Assembly (NCBI GenBank): GCA_902576765.1
Contig: CACGWH010000003.1
Span: 1 to 64,000 of the forward strand
Origin: an uncultured Pelagibacteraceae bacterium
GTDB lineage: Bacteria > Pseudomonadota > Alphaproteobacteria > Pelagibacterales > Pelagibacteraceae
Direction: 5' to 3'
Length of the DNA: 64,000 nt
Below, piece after piece: positions 9,251-19,496 of this stretch. Position numbers and translations under genes: made by a program. How positions within the stretch are numbered: position 1 is the first letter of the stretch; each line of letters starts with the position of its first letter. The notes under the pieces are model-generated. The model had not been told where the DNA came from. It did no database searches and was given only the letters and a program-made list of their open reading frames with translations.

Positions 9251-10693
9251 TTAATTTTTAAGACCGAGATGAGTATATTTAATATTTAAATAATCTTTAA
9301 TTGCCATTGATCCACCTTCACGACCATAACCAGTCTGTTTAATTCCTCCAAAAGGTGCTTCAGCAACTGCTACAGCGGCTGTATTAACTGCAACACATCC
9401 AGTTTCCATTAACTCAGAAGCCTTGTGAGCTTGCTCCATTGAGTTTGTATAAACATAACTACATAAACCTAAATCATTATCATTAGCTCTCTCAATTACC
9501 TCATCGAAAGTTTTGAATGACAGCATAGGAACTAGTGGTCCAAAAGGCTCTTGTTTCATGATTGTAAAATCATCTTTTACATTATCAAACACAGTAGGCT
9601 CATAAAAATAACCTTTATTAAAACCAGATGGTCTTTTTCCACCTAGTAAAACTTTAGCACCTTCTTTTTTTGTTGTTTCAACAAGCTCCTCAATTTCACT
9701 AAGTCTTTTTGCTGTTGTCATTGGTCCAAGCTGAACACCTTCATCTAAACCATTTCCTATTTTAAGCTTTTTAGTTTTTTCTATAAATTTATTTATAAAC
9801 TCATCTTTTTTACTCTCTTGAATATAAAATCGATTAGGAGATATACAAACTTGACCATTATTTCTAAATTTTGCTGTAATCGCCATGTCAGCTACAGTAT
9901 CTATATTTGAGTCCTCAAAAACAATAAAAGGCGAATGACCACTTAATTCCATGGTAACTCTTTGAACTTTATCTGCAGCTTTTTTCAAAATTAGTTTTCC
10001 AACTCTAGTAGAACCAGTAATAGAAACTTTTTTAACAATATCCGACTCTATAAGTTGTTCCGAAACAGATGCTGGATCACCAGAAAGCAAGTTTACGACC
10101 CCTTCAGGTACTCCACTTTCCCTACAAATATCAACCAATTCCATTACGGTTCCAGGTGTAATTACATCTGGTTTACAAATCACTGAACAACCTGCAGCAA
10201 GAGCAGTTGATATTTTTCTTGATGCTAATATTAATGGAAAATTCCATGGTACTAATGCAGCAACTACACCAACTGGCTGATAATAAACATGGACTCTAGT
10301 ATTTGGAAATCGACTTTCTACAGTTTGGCCATATATTCTTTTTGTTTCTTCAGCATTCCATTCAAATATATCAGCAGCTCCTCCAGCTTCACCTACACCC
10401 TCTGCTAAAGGCTTTCCAACTTCTAAAGTTAACCATTTTGCGAGAACGTTTTGCTTTTCCCTTATCTTGTCTGCTATTTTTCTTATTATATTAGATCTTT
10501 GCCATGGGGCTGTGTTTCTCCAAACTTTCAATCCTTTTTCTGCAGATTTAAGAGCCTTTTCAACATCAGATCTTCCAGCTTTAGACGCTTTACCAATTAT
10601 TTCCTCAGTTGCAGGGTTGATTACTTCGTAAGTTTCATTTTTCTCAGATTTTTGCCACTTCCCATCAATGAATTGCCCAAATTTTTCGTACAT
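9251..10693 (-). CDS. NAD(P)-dependent aldehyde dehydrogenase (GabD-like)
   Basis: VPWNFPLIL, ELSGHSPFIVFEDSNID, NNGQVCISPNR, PFGGIKQTGYGREGG. Confidence 0.93.
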   Translation of the reverse strand: MYEKFGQFIDGKWQKSEKNETYEVINPATEEIIGKASKAGRSDVEKALKSAEKGLKVWRNTAPWQRSNIIRKIADKIREKQNVLAKWLTLEVGKPLAEGVGEAGGAADIFEWNAEETKRIYGQTVESRFPNTRVHVYYQPVGVVAALVPWNFPLILASRKISTALAAGCSVICKPDVITPGTVMELVDICRESGVPEGVVNLLSGDPASVSEQLIESDIVKKVSITGSTRVGKLILKKAADKVQRVTMELSGHSPFIVFEDSNIDTVADMAITAKFRNNGQVCISPNRFYIQESKKDEFINKFIEKTKKLKIGNGLDEGVQLGPMTTAKRLSEIEELVETTKKEGAKVLLGGKRPSGFNKGYFYEPTVFDNVKDDFTIMKQEPFGPLVPMLSFKTFDEVIERANDNDLGLCSYVYTNSMEQAHKASELMETGCVAVNTAAVAVAEAPFGGIKQTGYGREGGSMAIKDYLNIKYTHLGLKN

Positions 10694-10753
10694 AAAAATA
10701 TTTCTAAGTTTTTTAGTGAAATTAATTTATAATTTTGTTTTATATACTCAATT

Positions 10754-12598
10754 ATGAAAAAATTAAAGCTTACATGTGCTCATGCAATAGTTAAGCACTT
10801 AATTGCTCAAAAAATATTAATTGATGGTAAAAAACAACCACTTTTTCCTGGAGTGTTTGGTATCTTTGGTCATGGAAATGTTGCTTGTCTAGGTCAAGCT
10901 TTAGAAGAAAATAAAGATAAACTTCCGACTTATAGAGGCCATCACGAGCAGAATATGGCTTTGACTGGAGTAGCATACTCAAGAGCCAAAAGAAGAAAAC
11001 AAATTTTTATCGCTACAAGTTCAGTTGGACCGGGATCTACAAATTTGCTTACAGCAGCAGCCGTTGCTATGAGTAATAGAATACCAATATTATTTTTACC
11101 TGGTGATACATATGCAAATAGAATGCCGGATCCTGTTCTTCAACAAGTTGAACATTTTAATAATCCAGGAATAACTGCAAATGATGCTTTCAAATCAGTT
11201 ACGAGATATTTTGATAGAATTACAAGACCAGAACAAATTTTGCAATCTTTACCACAAGCTATTCAATTAATGATAGATCCTGCTGATGCTGGCCCAGCTT
11301 GTTTATCTTTATGTCAAGATACTCAAGGTGAAACGTTTGATTATCCAGAAGAGTTTTTTAAAGAGAGAGTTCACAACATTAGAAGACCAAAACCAGATGA
11401 TTTTGAAATTAAGAAAGCAGCAGAGAAAATTAAAAGTTGCAAAAATCCAATAATAATTTCTGGTGGGGGCGTTTTTTATTCAGATGCTATGGAAGAATTA
11501 GGAAACTTTGCAATTAAACATAATATACCTGTTACTCAAACAGTGATGGGGTATTCTACTATGAAAAGAGATCATTCACATTTTCTTGGACCTATTGGAG
11601 GTTTAGGCGGTAAAGCGGCAAATAATTTTGCAAAAAAAACTGATCTTGCAATAGCCGTTGGAACTAAATTAGCTGATTTTACAACAGGCTCGTGGGCAAA
11701 TTTTGAAAATCCGGATTTTGGATTAGTTTCATTAAATATAACAAGACATGATGCAAATAAACATTTAGCTCAAGCCGTGGTTGGGGATGCAAAAGTTTCA
11801 TTAATCGAACTTTCAAATGCTTTAGGAAGTTGGAAAGCAAATGATGATTGGTATAAAAAGTCTAGAGATGAATTAAAATCCTGGAATGAATACGTTGATA
11901 AAGAAAGTGGTCCAACAAATCAAAAATTACCAAGTTATGCTCATGCAGTTGGTGCAATTTATAGAAATTCAGATCCCTCGGATATTGCTGTAACAGCAGC
12001 AGGTGGTTTGGTTGGAGAAGTGGTTCAAGTTTGGAGACCAAGAGAATTAAATACTCATGAAACAGAGTGGGGATTTAGTTGTATGAGTTATGAAATTTCT
12101 GGAGCTCTCGGGATTAAAATGGCCAATCCAAATAAAGATGTAATTGCATTCGTTGGAGACGGTTCATACTTATTATATAATTCTGATATTTATTCCTCGG
12201 TTATAACAAATAATAAATTAATTATCATCGTCTGTGACAATGGTGGTCACGCTGTAATTAATAGACTTCAACTCTTTAAAGGTGGAAAAGAATATAATTG
12301 TTTACTAGAAAGTTCTAATACACCAAATCTAGTTGGTGTTGATTTTGCTAAACATGCAGAAAGCATGGGAGCTAAATCTGAGCAAGTAAACTCTATTTCC
12401 GAATTAGAAGAAGCATTTAAAAGAGCAAAAAAATCTGATGTGACCTATGTTATTTCAATTAAAACTCATTCATATCAATGGCTAGAGGGATCAGCTTACT
12501 GGGAAAGTCCAACATTAGAAATTCCAAACACCAAAGAAAATGAAGAGGCTTTAAAATTACATAAAGAGGGAAAAGCTAAACAAAGACAAGGTGTATAA
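10754..12598 (+). CDS. iolD: 3D-(3,5/4)-trihydroxycyclohexane-1,2-dione acylhydrolase
   Basis: ThDP-enzyme fold with IolD-type N-terminus VFGIFGHGNVACLGQAL and GDGSYLLYNSDIYSSVITNNKLIIIVCDNGGHAVINRLQ. Confidence 0.92.
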   Translation: MKKLKLTCAHAIVKHLIAQKILIDGKKQPLFPGVFGIFGHGNVACLGQALEENKDKLPTYRGHHEQNMALTGVAYSRAKRRKQIFIATSSVGPGSTNLLTAAAVAMSNRIPILFLPGDTYANRMPDPVLQQVEHFNNPGITANDAFKSVTRYFDRITRPEQILQSLPQAIQLMIDPADAGPACLSLCQDTQGETFDYPEEFFKERVHNIRRPKPDDFEIKKAAEKIKSCKNPIIISGGGVFYSDAMEELGNFAIKHNIPVTQTVMGYSTMKRDHSHFLGPIGGLGGKAANNFAKKTDLAIAVGTKLADFTTGSWANFENPDFGLVSLNITRHDANKHLAQAVVGDAKVSLIELSNALGSWKANDDWYKKSRDELKSWNEYVDKESGPTNQKLPSYAHAVGAIYRNSDPSDIAVTAAGGLVGEVVQVWRPRELNTHETEWGFSCMSYEISGALGIKMANPNKDVIAFVGDGSYLLYNSDIYSSVITNNKLIIIVCDNGGHAVINRLQLFKGGKEYNCLLESSNTPNLVGVDFAKHAESMGAKSEQVNSISELEEAFKRAKKSDVTYVISIKTHSYQWLEGSAYWESPTLEIPNTKENEEALKLHKEGKAKQRQGV

Positions 12599-12607
12599 AT
12601 CAACTAA

Positions 12608-13768
12608 ATGAATAAAGTTTTTAAAGTTGGATTGATAGGTTGTGGTCATATAGCTGAAACTTATTTTAGAGCCCATAAGTATTTTAATAACTTCAAAATT
12701 ATCAAATGTGCAGATGTAAAGAGTGAAGCAGCAAAAAAGTGTGCTAAGACCTATAGAATCCAAGCTGTGTCTGTAAATGAATTGTTAAAGGATAAAAGAG
12801 TAGAGATCATTTTAAATTTAACACCACCAAAAGTTCATTATCAAATTGCAAAAAAATCTTTATTAAATGGAAAACATGTTTATTCAGAAAAACCTTTGGC
12901 TATTAATCTCAAAGATGGAAAAGAATTACTAAAAATTTCAAAAAGAAAAAAATTATATTTAGGAAATGCTCCAGATACATTTTTAGGTGGTGGTAATCAA
13001 AAATCTAAAGAATTGTTAGAAAATAAGAACATTGGAAAGGTAAATTTAGGAAATGCAATTTTTGCCTTTCCCGGTGTTCAATCTTATCATCCTAATCCTG
13101 AGCCATGGTTTGCTAAAAAAGAAGGGGGACCAGTTATTGATATGGGTCCATATTATCTTACTGCTTTAGTAAATTTACTTGGACCAGCTAAAGAAGTTAA
13201 AGCCGCAAGTTTAATGAGAGGAGCTAGTTTTAGAACAATTGGTATTGGACCAAAAAAAGGAAAAAAAATTAAAGTAGAGTGTCCGACAACATATTTTACA
13301 ACTATAATTTTTAAAAATGGAAGTATTATTAGATTAACTCTTTCTTTTGACGTTATTGCCCATCAAAGAAATCATATAGAACTTTATGGCACTAAAGGAT
13401 CAATGATCGTCCCTGATCCAAATATGTTTGGTGGATCAGTTTTTGTTTGTAAAAAATTAGGTAATCCTTGGAAAGAATTTAAGACAAATCATATGAAATT
13501 AGGAAGAATAAATATCAGAACTCAAAGTTCTAGAGCAAATGAGTCCCCAACTAACGCTAATTATAGAGGAGTAGGGCTAGCAGAAATGGCTTATTGTATT
13601 GATAAAAAAAAAATTCACCGATGTAACGGTGAGGTATCTTTACATGTTCTTGATTTAATTCAATCAACTATGAACTCTGCAAAAACTAATAAGGCAGTTA
13701 AATTAACTACTTCATGCAAAATACCAAAATTGTTTACCTATAAAGAAATTCAAAAAATAATGAGATAA
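12608..13768 (+). CDS. Gfo/Idh/MocA family oxidoreductase
   Basis: GLIGCGHIAETYFRAH, YSEKPLAIN. Confidence 0.88.
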   Translation: MNKVFKVGLIGCGHIAETYFRAHKYFNNFKIIKCADVKSEAAKKCAKTYRIQAVSVNELLKDKRVEIILNLTPPKVHYQIAKKSLLNGKHVYSEKPLAINLKDGKELLKISKRKKLYLGNAPDTFLGGGNQKSKELLENKNIGKVNLGNAIFAFPGVQSYHPNPEPWFAKKEGGPVIDMGPYYLTALVNLLGPAKEVKAASLMRGASFRTIGIGPKKGKKIKVECPTTYFTTIIFKNGSIIRLTLSFDVIAHQRNHIELYGTKGSMIVPDPNMFGGSVFVCKKLGNPWKEFKTNHMKLGRINIRTQSSRANESPTNANYRGVGLAEMAYCIDKKKIHRCNGEVSLHVLDLIQSTMNSAKTNKAVKLTTSCKIPKLFTYKEIQKIMR

Positions 13769-13771
13769 TTT

Positions 13772-14674
13772 ATGCAAATAGGGATTGATCTTGGAGCTAG
13801 TAAAATAGAATATGTTTTGTTAGACGATAGCGGTAATGAACATCACAGAGAAAGAATAGAGGTTCCTAAAGATTATAAAAATACTTTAGCAGTCATAAAA
13901 AAAATAGTAATTGATTTAGAAAAAAAAGCTGGAAAAGAGTTACCTGTAGGTGTTTGTCATCCAGGTATTCATTCTATTCAAACTGGATTAGTTAAAAATG
14001 CGCCAAACTCTTTTTGGATTAACGGTAAACCTCTACAGAGAGATTTAAGAGCAGAAATTGGTAAAGAAATTTATTGTGAAAATGACGCTAATTGTTTTGC
14101 TCTATCTGAGGCAATCGATGGATCTGGAAAACATTATAAGATTGTTTTTGGAGTAATTTTAGGCTCTGGCGTTGGTGGTGGATTAGTTATTGATAAAAGA
14201 ATAGTAAATGGACCAAATGGGATAACTGGAGAGTGGGGACATAATCAAATTCCAAGTGTTTGTATTGATGGAATTCAAATAAAAAAAACAAACTTAAGAG
14301 CTGGGGAAATTGAAAATTATGTTGCTGGTTTAGGAATTTCTAGAGCATTTAAAAATAAATTTAAAAAAGATTTACCTGCTCAGAAAATTTTTGAAATGCA
14401 CAGAAAACTTGATTTAGATGCAGAAAAACTAATTGATAATTATAAAGATCAACTAGCGATGTCGTTAGCAACTGTTGTAAATATCATAGACCCAGATGTA
14501 TTTGTTTTTGGAGGTGGTGTTTCAAATGAAATTGATTTTTTAGATGAGATTAAACAAAAAATGAAAAAATTTGTCGCTGGAGGCGAATTCGAGGGAACAT
14601 TTTTAAAACCAAAATTTGGAGATGCTAGTGGTGTCAGAGGTGCGGCGAGATTAGCAAGAACAACAAATTACTAA
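13772..14674 (+). CDS. ROK-family sugar kinase
   Basis: GIDLGASKIEYVLLDDSG, ENDANCFALSEA, GVILGSGVGGGLV; the usual CxCGxxGCxE Zn motif is absent. Confidence 0.85.
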   Translation: MQIGIDLGASKIEYVLLDDSGNEHHRERIEVPKDYKNTLAVIKKIVIDLEKKAGKELPVGVCHPGIHSIQTGLVKNAPNSFWINGKPLQRDLRAEIGKEIYCENDANCFALSEAIDGSGKHYKIVFGVILGSGVGGGLVIDKRIVNGPNGITGEWGHNQIPSVCIDGIQIKKTNLRAGEIENYVAGLGISRAFKNKFKKDLPAQKIFEMHRKLDLDAEKLIDNYKDQLAMSLATVVNIIDPDVFVFGGGVSNEIDFLDEIKQKMKKFVAGGEFEGTFLKPKFGDASGVRGAARLARTTNY

Positions 14675-14752
14675 ATAAGTTTATTATTTGCACATCATCA
14701 AGTTGAAATAATAAATGATTTAACCTATTATTAAATTGAAGGAGTAAAAATA

Positions 14753-15601
14753 ATGAAATTATGTAGAATTGGTAATATTGGAAATGAAAAACCAGCATTA
14801 ATCGATAATGAAAATAATTACAGAGATTTATCATCTGTAATAGATGATTTAAATCCAGAGACATTAAATTTTGATACAATTGAAAAAATTAAGAATACTG
14901 AAATTTCAGCTTTGCCAAAATTGGACTCCAAATTAAGAATAGGCGCTTGTGTTTCAAAACCAGCTAAATTTATTGGAATAGGATTAAACTTTAAAGATCA
15001 TGCTGAAGAACAAAATTTACCAATTCCAAAAGAACCGATAATTTTTTCAAAGTTTACAAGTTGTATTACTGGACCTAATGATCCAATCATTGTTCCTAAA
15101 GGATCTAATCATACAGATTGGGAGGTTGAATTAGGTTTTGTGATTGGAAAAAAAGCAATAAATGTTAGCGTTGAAAATGCATTAGATCATGTTCTTGGTT
15201 TTTTTCTTGTTAATGATGTTAGTGAGAGAAACTTTCAGAAAAATAGAGGTTTAACTTGGGACAAAGGTAAAGGTTTTGATACTTTTGGCCCAATAGGTCC
15301 CTATATAGTTACAACAGATGAGTTACCAGATTTTCAAAAACTAAATATGTTTTTAGATGTTGATGGCAAGAGAATGCAAACTGGAAACACTGAGAAAATG
15401 ATCTTTGACGTTAAAACTTTAGTTTCTTATATGAGCTCATGTATGAGTTTACATCCAGGAGATATTTGTTGTACTGGGACACCTCCAGGGGTAGGGGAAA
15501 ATATGTCTCCACCTCATTTTTTAAAGGGTGGTGAAGAAGTAGTTTTGGGTGTCGATAAATTGGGCACACAAACTCATAAAGTAGTCCCTTATCAAAATTA
15601 A
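14753..15601 (+). CDS. Fumarylacetoacetate hydrolase family protein
   Basis: IGIGLNFKDHAEEQN, DWEVELGFVIGKKA, NDVSERNFQ, GDICCTGTPPGVG. Confidence 0.9.
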   Translation: MKLCRIGNIGNEKPALIDNENNYRDLSSVIDDLNPETLNFDTIEKIKNTEISALPKLDSKLRIGACVSKPAKFIGIGLNFKDHAEEQNLPIPKEPIIFSKFTSCITGPNDPIIVPKGSNHTDWEVELGFVIGKKAINVSVENALDHVLGFFLVNDVSERNFQKNRGLTWDKGKGFDTFGPIGPYIVTTDELPDFQKLNMFLDVDGKRMQTGNTEKMIFDVKTLVSYMSSCMSLHPGDICCTGTPPGVGENMSPPHFLKGGEEVVLGVDKLGTQTHKVVPYQN

Positions 15602-15619
15602 AGAATTTAAAAATATTGA

Positions 15620-16327
15620 ATGTTTGAAATAATAATTGCTTTTGGCGCAGGATTAATAAGTTTTTTATCTCCATGTGTATTACCTCTAATACCTGGATAT
15701 ATCTCTTATATTTCGGGCAGTTCTTTAAATGAATTAATAAGTAAAAAAAATATTAATTTATTTCCAATTATTTTATTCACTGTTGGGTTTTCTATAGTTT
15801 TTATTATATTCGGTGCAGCCTCTACTTTTTTGGGACAAGTTCTTTTAAAAAATTCATATGAATTAAGAATTGTAGCTGGTTTAGTAATTATTATTTTATC
15901 TTTACAAATAATAGGACTCATCAATATTAGATTTTTAAATTATGAAAAAAGAATTCAAACTAACATTAGTGCAGGTGTTTTTAGTCCAATATTAATTGGT
16001 ATGGCATTTGCATTTGGGTGGACACCGTGTATTGGTCCTATTCTTGGATCAATATTAGTCCTTGCTTCAACAGAAGAGAGCTTAAGTAAAGGTATATTAC
16101 TTTTATTTTTCTACTCAATTGGTTTAGCATTACCTTTTATCTTATCAGGATATTTGATTCAGAGATTTTTGATATTTTCAAAGAACTTTAAAAAGAATAT
16201 CAATAAAGTATCAAAAATTGGTGGAATAATTTTATTAATTACTGGTATATTGATAATTACTAACCAATTACAAGCTTTAGGCTACTACTTGCTTGAAATA
16301 CTTCCGTTTTTACAAAATTTTGGATAA
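15620..16327 (+). CDS. ccdA: Cytochrome c biogenesis/thiol-disulfide membrane protein CcdA
   Basis: LISFLSPCVLPLIPGYISYISG and GWTPCIGPILGSIL. Confidence 0.92.
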   Translation: MFEIIIAFGAGLISFLSPCVLPLIPGYISYISGSSLNELISKKNINLFPIILFTVGFSIVFIIFGAASTFLGQVLLKNSYELRIVAGLVIIILSLQIIGLINIRFLNYEKRIQTNISAGVFSPILIGMAFAFGWTPCIGPILGSILVLASTEESLSKGILLLFFYSIGLALPFILSGYLIQRFLIFSKNFKKNINKVSKIGGIILLITGILIITNQLQALGYYLLEILPFLQNFG

Positions 16328-16335
16328 TTTAAATT

Positions 16336-16917
16336 ATGAAAATTTATCAGATAGATTCAAGTGCTAGGAAAGAGGGCTCGACCTCAAGATCATTAGCAAA
16401 GAAATTATTGAATAAAATAAAAAAACCAGAGGATGAAATCATTTATAGAGATCTAAATGATGAAATGGTTTTTGTTACAGGTTTAACAGAGTCCGGAATG
16501 AATATTGATTTAAAAGATCAAAATGAAAATCATAAAAAGATGTTTGAACTTTCAGATAAATTAGTCAAAGAACTTAAAGAAAGTGATATCATAATAATCT
16601 CAGCTCCAATTTATAACTATGGACCGCCTGCCACTTTAAAAGCTTGGTCAGATCTTGCAGCTAGAATAGGTGAAACTTTTAGATTTAAACCCAATGGAAG
16701 AAGAGAGGGATTATTAAAAAATAAAAGAGCATATTTAGTTATCACATCTGGTGGTACAAAACTTAATAGTAATGAAGATTTTTTAACACCTTGGTTAAAA
16801 TTTATTTTGAATTTTTTTGGTATAGAAAAAATTGATATTATTTGCGCTGATCAAATGGCATTAGATTACGAAAAATCTATAAAAAATGCAGAATTACAAA
16901 TAGAAAAATTAACTTAA
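16336..16917 (+). CDS. FMN-dependent NADH-azoreductase-like flavodoxin-fold protein
   Basis: QIDSSARKEGSTSRSLAKKLL, IISAPIYNYGPPATLKAW. Confidence 0.85.
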   Translation: MKIYQIDSSARKEGSTSRSLAKKLLNKIKKPEDEIIYRDLNDEMVFVTGLTESGMNIDLKDQNENHKKMFELSDKLVKELKESDIIIISAPIYNYGPPATLKAWSDLAARIGETFRFKPNGRREGLLKNKRAYLVITSGGTKLNSNEDFLTPWLKFILNFFGIEKIDIICADQMALDYEKSIKNAELQIEKLT

Positions 16918-16940
16918 ATTTTGGTAAAAAAATACTAATT

Positions 16941-17762
16941 ATGATTTTATGGCTTAGTAGTTATCCCAAAAGTGGAAATACATGGGCTAGAATTTTTCTT
17001 ACAAATTATTTATTTGAGGAAAACGAAGATCCTTTTGCAAATATTGATAAAATACAATCTTATCCGAGAAAAAATTTTTTTAACTTTTTGGAAAAAAAAG
17101 ATTTTGAAAGTTTAAAAGATAGAGAGCAAAACTTTAGACAATATATAATTTCACAAGAAAAAATAAATCTTAATGGAGAATTAAATTTGTTAAAAAGTCA
17201 TAGCTATTGTGGCGTTCTTAATGGAAATAATTTCTCTAATTCAGATAATACAGCAGGATTTATTTATTTTGTAAGAGATCCAAGATCAGTTGCGCTCTCT
17301 TTATCGTATCATATGAATCAAAGTTTAGAAAAGGCGGTAGATATGATGTTAAATAAAAATCAATTTATGCAACCAGAGGATAGTGATGGTCTACTAGAGT
17401 TTTTTTCATCATGGAAAATTAACTATTTATCTTGGAAAAATTCAAAATATCCAAAATTAATAATCAAATATGAGGAATTAAAAAAAGATCCATTTGAAAC
17501 TTTTAAAAAGATCTTAAATTTTATTTCACAATTTAAAAAAATTGAAATTGATGATGAAAAGATTCATAAAATAATAAAAAAATGTGAATTTGAAAATTTA
17601 CAAAATCAAGAGAAAAGAAAAGGTTTTAAAGAAAGAAAAGGTAAGGATTTATTTTTTAGAAAAGGTGAAATTGATGAGTGGAAAAATAAATTACCCAATT
17701 CTTTAAATGAATTAATAAAAAAAAATTTTAATTCAGAAATGCAAGAGTTAGGCTATTTTTGA
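16941..17762 (+). CDS. Sulfotransferase domain protein
   Basis: WLSSYPKSGNTWARIFL (PAPS 5'-PSB-like loop), FVRDPRSVALSLS, IKYEELKKDP. Confidence 0.88.
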   Translation: MILWLSSYPKSGNTWARIFLTNYLFEENEDPFANIDKIQSYPRKNFFNFLEKKDFESLKDREQNFRQYIISQEKINLNGELNLLKSHSYCGVLNGNNFSNSDNTAGFIYFVRDPRSVALSLSYHMNQSLEKAVDMMLNKNQFMQPEDSDGLLEFFSSWKINYLSWKNSKYPKLIIKYEELKKDPFETFKKILNFISQFKKIEIDDEKIHKIIKKCEFENLQNQEKRKGFKERKGKDLFFRKGEIDEWKNKLPNSLNELIKKNFNSEMQELGYF

Positions 17763-18895
17763 TTAATCATTTTAAAATTTATAATACTTAAAATAAGAAT
17801 TAAATAAAATCCTGAAGTTTGAAATAAAACTCTATCTAAAGTAACTCTTAGAATAAAATCAATATCCTTCATTCCCATATAAATACCTGTAATAACTATA
17901 AGATTTAAGAATAGGCATGTTAAAAAATATTTAACATTCTGATTAATTTTTTTTACAAAAAATATTTGAGCGAAAATTGCTAAAAAAATCATTATCCATA
18001 AAGGATGTTTCATAAAAACAATAATCATGTTTAATAATATTTTAAATAGTTTAGTAAATAAAAGATTTATATCTTTGAAATTTTGTAAAAAATTCATTAT
18101 ATAATCTACATCAGATGACCCACTGAAACTGATTAAATATTTTTGTAAAAAATATTGAATTAAAAGTAGAGAGATTATCAAAAGCGTTAAAAGAATTTTT
18201 TTGTAATGATTGATATTTGCAAAATATATTAATGCACCAGAAAATATGACAAAATAAATTTTACCCTCATTCTTAAACCAACAACTTATATATAAAATTA
18301 GTAGGGCTAAAAAAATTAATTTTATATTTTTGCTACCATTTAAATTATAAATATAGATATATCTTGATGCAATAATTAGGCTAGAAAAAATTAGATATTC
18401 TTGGTAACCACCAAAATAATATGGCTCAAATGTTAATAGAATAAAAAATAAGATTAAAAATATTTTTATAAAATCATTATTAACGTTTAGAAGTTTGAAA
18501 ATAAGAAAAGTTGATAAAACATATAAATAGACGAAAAAAAATCTCCCAAAATACTCAAACTCTAATAATGAATTACTCCAAAAAAAGGCCCACAAATATG
18601 AACCCAGATGTGGATAATCAGCATGCAAAGTGTTATTTAAATTTGTTATTTGTTCATTATTGAGAAAGATTATTGCTTTACTAATCCAAACATGCCCATC
18701 CCACTCAAGTTTTAAGTTTTGGGCAATAAATATAAATATAGATAAAATTACTAAAAAAAAGAAAACAAATTTTATAAAGTCATTTTTTTTAATTCGATCA
18801 TAAAAAAATTTTATGTTTAGTAAAACAAATAGCAATGTAATGGAAAAATAAATCTTAAAAAATAATTTTAAATCAATATCCAAAAAATGAAACAA
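17753..18895 (-). CDS. Multi-TM membrane protein, unknown function (possible 3' part of a split gene)
   Basis: Highly hydrophobic ORF; start is a TTG immediately after an in-frame TAA. Confidence 0.55.
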   Translation of the reverse strand: MFHFLDIDLKLFFKIYFSITLLFVLLNIKFFYDRIKKNDFIKFVFFFLVILSIFIFIAQNLKLEWDGHVWISKAIIFLNNEQITNLNNTLHADYPHLGSYLWAFFWSNSLLEFEYFGRFFFVYLYVLSTFLIFKLLNVNNDFIKIFLILFFILLTFEPYYFGGYQEYLIFSSLIIASRYIYIYNLNGSKNIKLIFLALLILYISCWFKNEGKIYFVIFSGALIYFANINHYKKILLTLLIISLLLIQYFLQKYLISFSGSSDVDYIMNFLQNFKDINLLFTKLFKILLNMIIVFMKHPLWIMIFLAIFAQIFFVKKINQNVKYFLTCLFLNLIVITGIYMGMKDIDFILRVTLDRVLFQTSGFYLILILSIINFKMINQK

Positions 18896-19064
18896 TTAAA
18901 CAAAGATAAGAAAATATGATGATATTGATCACATGAGAGTCAATTAACTCTAGTTTTATATTTTTTAATTTAAGAGTGTTGTTAAGGGATCTATCAGTAA
19001 ATGGAAATGAAAATATTATTAAAAAAATGAATATTTGTAATAGTATATTTAAGATTTCAATCAT
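18873..19064 (-). CDS. Short hydrophobic ORF (possible N-terminus of the 17753..18895 protein)
   Basis: 63 aa with two hydrophobic segments; overlaps the downstream ORF by 23 nt in another frame. Confidence 0.4.
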   Translation of the reverse strand: MIEILNILLQIFIFLIIFSFPFTDRSLNNTLKLKNIKLELIDSHVINIIIFSYLCLIVSFFGY

Positions 19065-19485
19065 TAGATTTTAAAAGATAGCAATTATTTTTTCTGTATA
19101 AAATTTTATAATTTTTTAAGAATTCATATTGACTATTAAAAATATCATTATTATTTTCGCTTTGATAATTAGTTAAAATTAAATAATTAGATGTATTGTC
19201 TTTACTTTTTTTTATATCAAATAAATTTTCTAAAGTGACATGGCCCTCATCGTTAATTATATTAATTTCCTGGCCACTTAAGTCAAATTTTTTTATTACA
19301 TAGTTGTAAAAACCCCAACTTTCATTTTTACAAAATCCATAATTTTGTTCCATTCGCTTTTCATGATTCCAATTTAAAATAGAATAAAAGTTGTAAGGAG
19401 TATTAAAAAATTTAAATATAATGAGTATAATTATTACAATAATTCCAATATACTTTATTTCTTTCGCTTTCATACGCTTCATCAT
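19057..19485 (-). CDS. Hypothetical single-TM protein
   Basis: 142-aa ORF with N-terminal TM segment, in an operon-like arrangement. Confidence 0.5.
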   Translation of the reverse strand: MMKRMKAKEIKYIGIIVIIILIIFKFFNTPYNFYSILNWNHEKRMEQNYGFCKNESWGFYNYVIKKFDLSGQEINIINDEGHVTLENLFDIKKSKDNTSNYLILTNYQSENNNDIFNSQYEFLKNYKILYRKNNCYLLKSND

Positions 19486-19496
19486 TTCAATAAAAA

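Noticed and set aside
10303-10732. Plus-strand ORFs 10303..10494 and 10451..10732
   Set aside because: Antisense to a well-supported aldehyde dehydrogenase; compositionally artefactual.
10754-12598. Considered as the missing Xsc (ThDP-dependent sulfoacetaldehyde acetyltransferase)
   Set aside because: N-terminus GIFGHGNVACLGQAL and the iol context fit IolD better.
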